Of a DNA stretch of 64,000 nucleotides, positions 62,061 to 64,000 are shown in pieces; the stretch's first letter is position 1, and each line of letters opens with the position of its first letter. The position numbers and the translations under genes were made by a program. Source of the DNA: CBDCGV01 sp965216955 (GTDB lineage Bacteria > Bacteroidota > Bacteroidia > Chitinophagales > JADIYW01); NCBI GenBank assembly GCA_965216955.1, contig CBDCGV010000006.1:1-64000 (forward strand). The letters run 5' to 3'. The notes beneath the pieces were generated by a model. The model ran no database searches, was not told the origin of the DNA, and worked only from the letters and a program-made list of their open reading frames with translations.

Positions 62061-62900
62061 ATGCAAAATGTACTTGTAGCATTCGATTTTTCAAAAAATG
62101 CCATTGAAGCATTAAAATATGGAATAGATATTTGTAAAGAATACAACACGCAACTAAATATTTTACATGTTTATAATCTTCCTCCTTTTGAACGTTATAT
62201 GTCAAAAAATGCGGTAGAAGAAATGGAAGAAGGAAATATGTTAAACCATTTTAGAACATTCACAGAAACAGAAGTTTTAAATGCTATTGAAGCAACTGAT
62301 GAGCTATCCATCAATTACGTTTTAAAGAAAGGCAGTACTTCCAATCAAATTATTGATGTTGCAAAAGCCACTAAACCAATATTAATAATCATGGGAGCTC
62401 ATGGTATGAGCGGCATACAAAAAATGGTTTGGGGTAGTAATACTCAAAAAGTAGTTCAAAAAACGGAAATTCCTGTTTTAGTAATTCCAAATGAGACGTC
62501 TTTTAAAACCATTAATAATATTGTATTTGCCACTGATTTTAATGTAGAAGATTTTGAAATAATAGATAGCCTAATACGCTTTACTAGTGTTATAGAAAGC
62601 AATTTATCTTGCGTGCATATAAGAGAGAGTTATTCTGATTGGGATACTCCAACCATTAATTACATTAAGGACAAATACAAGGATGCCATTCAACAGGGCG
62701 CCCTAAATATAGAGTTAGTAGAAAACAGTGATGTAACAGATGGTTTGAATGAATACATTGAAGCCAATAATGTAGATGTACTTGCTATTCTAAAGGAGGA
62801 ACAAAATATGTTTAACCGTATTTTCGATAAAAGTTATACTAAAGAGTTGTTGGAAAAATGTAAAATTCCATTGATGATTTTTAAAGAAACGATTGAGTAA
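62061..62900 (+). CDS. Universal stress protein, two-domain
   Basis: 279 residues with two UspA domains (about 1-148 and 149-279). The first has VLVAFDFSKNAIEALKYGID and the nucleotide-binding MGAHGMSGIQKMVWGSNTQK. The second lacks the ATP-binding GxxG loop. Family members bind ATP and respond to starvation or anaerobiosis. It shares a transcript with pfkA, suggesting a link to energy status, though this is inference. Confidence 0.93.
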   Translation: MQNVLVAFDFSKNAIEALKYGIDICKEYNTQLNILHVYNLPPFERYMSKNAVEEMEEGNMLNHFRTFTETEVLNAIEATDELSINYVLKKGSTSNQIIDVAKATKPILIIMGAHGMSGIQKMVWGSNTQKVVQKTEIPVLVIPNETSFKTINNIVFATDFNVEDFEIIDSLIRFTSVIESNLSCVHIRESYSDWDTPTINYIKDKYKDAIQQGALNIELVENSDVTDGLNEYIEANNVDVLAILKEEQNMFNRIFDKSYTKELLEKCKIPLMIFKETIE

Positions 62901-62904
62901 GCCC

Positions 62905-63495
62905 TTATCGGTTCTTTTCACTTTCCTTTGAATATTTCATCAAGTAAAATTTGTGCATTACCCATGCTTCAATTTTATTGATACCTTTTGCACCACCTAA
63001 ATATTTCGCTTCTAGAAAAGCTTTAGCTGTTTTTTCTACCAATTGAGCCGCAACATACGTCTCCTCCATATTTTTGCCAATACATACTACTAATTCATTT
63101 GAGAGTACCACTGCATATCTACCATTTAACGACTTGACTATCTTTTTAATCGCATTTTTTGTATCGAGTTGTACATATCTTAATGTAGGCCCTAAAAGCT
63201 GTGCCTGATCATCTAATATTGGTGGGACCTCCTCTTTAAGCTGTGAAGCATTTGTTTGTTTAGTAATTAATATAGATTTCGCTTTTTTATGTTTTTTAAA
63301 AATTGACGTGAACAATTCCTCTAAAAATATACTTGCATCACTATTACTAAATTCTTTATGAGTATAAGTCGTTTCCGAAACATCTCTTTTCGCTGCAGCT
63401 AGTATTTCTACTTTCCCCCAACTTTTATACCCCTCATTATTTGTTTCCAATAATTCGGGTAAACTCTCTAAATCAATAATTGCATTCACACTCAT
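62905..63495 (-). CDS. Class II aldolase/adducin-like domain protein, apparently lacking the metal-site histidines
   Basis: 196 residues. The C-terminal half (GRYAVVLSNELVVCIGKNME, then ETYVAAQLVEKTAKAFLEAK) resembles the second half of the class II aldolase fold, but the characteristic His-x-His metal motif of active members is missing. It could be a degenerate partner subunit of the gene upstream (12-bp gap). The assignment is tentative. Confidence 0.5.
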   Translation of the reverse strand: MSVNAIIDLESLPELLETNNEGYKSWGKVEILAAAKRDVSETTYTHKEFSNSDASIFLEELFTSIFKKHKKAKSILITKQTNASQLKEEVPPILDDQAQLLGPTLRYVQLDTKNAIKKIVKSLNGRYAVVLSNELVVCIGKNMEETYVAAQLVEKTAKAFLEAKYLGGAKGINKIEAWVMHKFYLMKYSKESEKNR

Positions 63496-63507
63496 TTTTT
63501 CTATTTA

Positions 63508-64000
63508 CTAAGCCCTCTTTTTAAATTCTATATATTCTTTGCAAGCTTCCTCAAGTGTTTGACATTTTACAAAAACATCATCCAAAGATGCACCACAACA
63601 TACGGTTCCATGATTCGCCATTAAAGCAGCAAAACTCCCTTCCATTGCTTTTGCAGACTCCTTTGTTATTTTCTTTGTATTTGGTAAAGCATATGGCGCT
63701 GACTTAACAGTTTTACAGCCAAGTATTTTTTGATAGGATTCATTTAAAACTTCTACATTTTGCTGGGCAGAAGCCACAATAGACGCATACATTTGGTGTG
63801 TATGTATAACGGATTTAATTTCTGGTCTCGTTTTATAAACCTCTGCATGGAGCTTTAATTCCGAAGAAGGTTTTAGGTTTCCCTCGTACTTAAGTGTATA
63901 AAAATCTACGACCACCATATCCTGAGGAGTGAGTTCTTCATATTTCCTTCCACTCGGTGTTATAACCATTTGATTGTCGTTTAAGCGTACACTAACATTT
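63508..64000 (-). CDS. Class II aldolase/adducin family protein (N-terminus outside window)
   Basis: The frame is open to the right edge; a Met at 63969 is internal because NVSVRLNDNQ, matching the family GN-x-S-x-R motif, continues upstream. About 163 residues are visible, with the ITPSG phosphate loop, SVIHTHQMYA carrying the zinc His-x-His, and MANHGTVCCG carrying a third His. These proteins are fuculose-, rhamnulose- or ribulose-phosphate aldolases or epimerases; which one cannot be told. The degenerate partner follows after 12 bp. Confidence 0.88.
   Translation of the reverse strand, partial: NVSVRLNDNQMVITPSGRKYEELTPQDMVVVDFYTLKYEGNLKPSSELKLHAEVYKTRPEIKSVIHTHQMYASIVASAQQNVEVLNESYQKILGCKTVKSAPYALPNTKKITKESAKAMEGSFAALMANHGTVCCGASLDDVFVKCQTLEEACKEYIEFKKRA

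Noticed and set aside
1..64000. CRISPR array, rRNA operon, prophage or insertion sequence
   Set aside because: No regularly spaced long repeats, rRNA sequence, transposase or phage structural genes were seen.

Overview
The window looks like chromosomal DNA of a member of the Bacteroidota, probably from the Cytophagales or Flavobacteriales side. The evidence is a strongly AT-rich composition, Bacteroidota-restricted families (DUF4295 beside rpmB-rpmG, DUF3822 beside rsmD-coaD, DUF4369 thioredoxin lipoproteins, DUF3570/DUF4266), a type IX secretion C-terminal sorting domain, BshC (bacillithiol synthesis), many lipoproteins with a Cys lipobox, and promoter-like words close to TTTG-N19-21-TAnnTTTG. 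I see no prophage, insertion sequence, CRISPR array or rRNA operon. One tRNA (His, GTG) is present.

Layout, left to right. 1-4.8 kb: leftward alaS-gatB-DUF4369 lipoprotein. 4.9-10 kb: rightward M23 peptidase, MerR regulator, lipoprotein, SLC13 transporter and sulfotransferase; crcB faces them. 10.4-14.5 kb: rightward TlpA-like thioredoxin, xerD, sirtuin, NUDIX hydrolase and cytidine deaminase. 14.5-23 kb: leftward genes, read from the right as aroC-symporter, a small lipoprotein, a glycosyltransferase, rpmB-rpmG-DUF4295, and ftsY-rimO-bshC, with hairpin terminators between units. 23-31.4 kb: ftcD, a GIY-YIG protein, creD, an alpha/beta hydrolase, hemB, a penicillin-binding-protein-like hydrolase, trhO and a beta-propeller protein. 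31.4-33.1 kb: a leftward DMT exporter and GNAT acetyltransferase behind a candidate leader-peptide attenuator. 33.2-36 kb: three tandem SRPBCC proteins, a small exported protein, yebC and tRNA-His. 36-43.8 kb: a LolD-like ATPase, then the rsmD-coaD block, a STAND NTPase, a NUDIX gene and pyrE that start back to back, and DUF445. 43.8-48.2 kb: an enlarged YqhA-like membrane protein, fused hemCD, and hemA. 48.2-54.6 kb: a TGTCAT repeat array, a small membrane protein, a GH5 lipoprotein, DUF3570/DUF4266, ferredoxin and acyl-CoA reductase, and an orphan gene. 54.6-64 kb: acyl-CoA dehydrogenase, a retinol-saturase-like oxidoreductase, a secreted GH-like T9SS cargo, YjbQ, pfkA, a universal stress protein, and two class II aldolase-like genes, the last cut by the window edge.

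Most genes are housekeeping: translation (alaS, gatB, rpmB, rpmG, rimO, rsmD, trhO, tRNA-His), tetrapyrrole synthesis (hemA, hemCD, hemB), cofactor and nucleotide synthesis (coaD, pyrE, cdd, aroC), and envelope functions. The less ordinary parts are: a 31-codon leader ORF followed by mutually exclusive antiterminator and terminator pairings ahead of an acetyltransferase/exporter pair; four to five exact 11-bp repeats of TGTCAT (Pho-box-like geometry) upstream of hemA; a single-gene STAND NTPase with an effector-associated N-terminus lying between coaD and NUDIX/pyrE; a YqhA domain enlarged by an N-terminal extension and a central insertion; and two genes whose start codons abut as CATATG.
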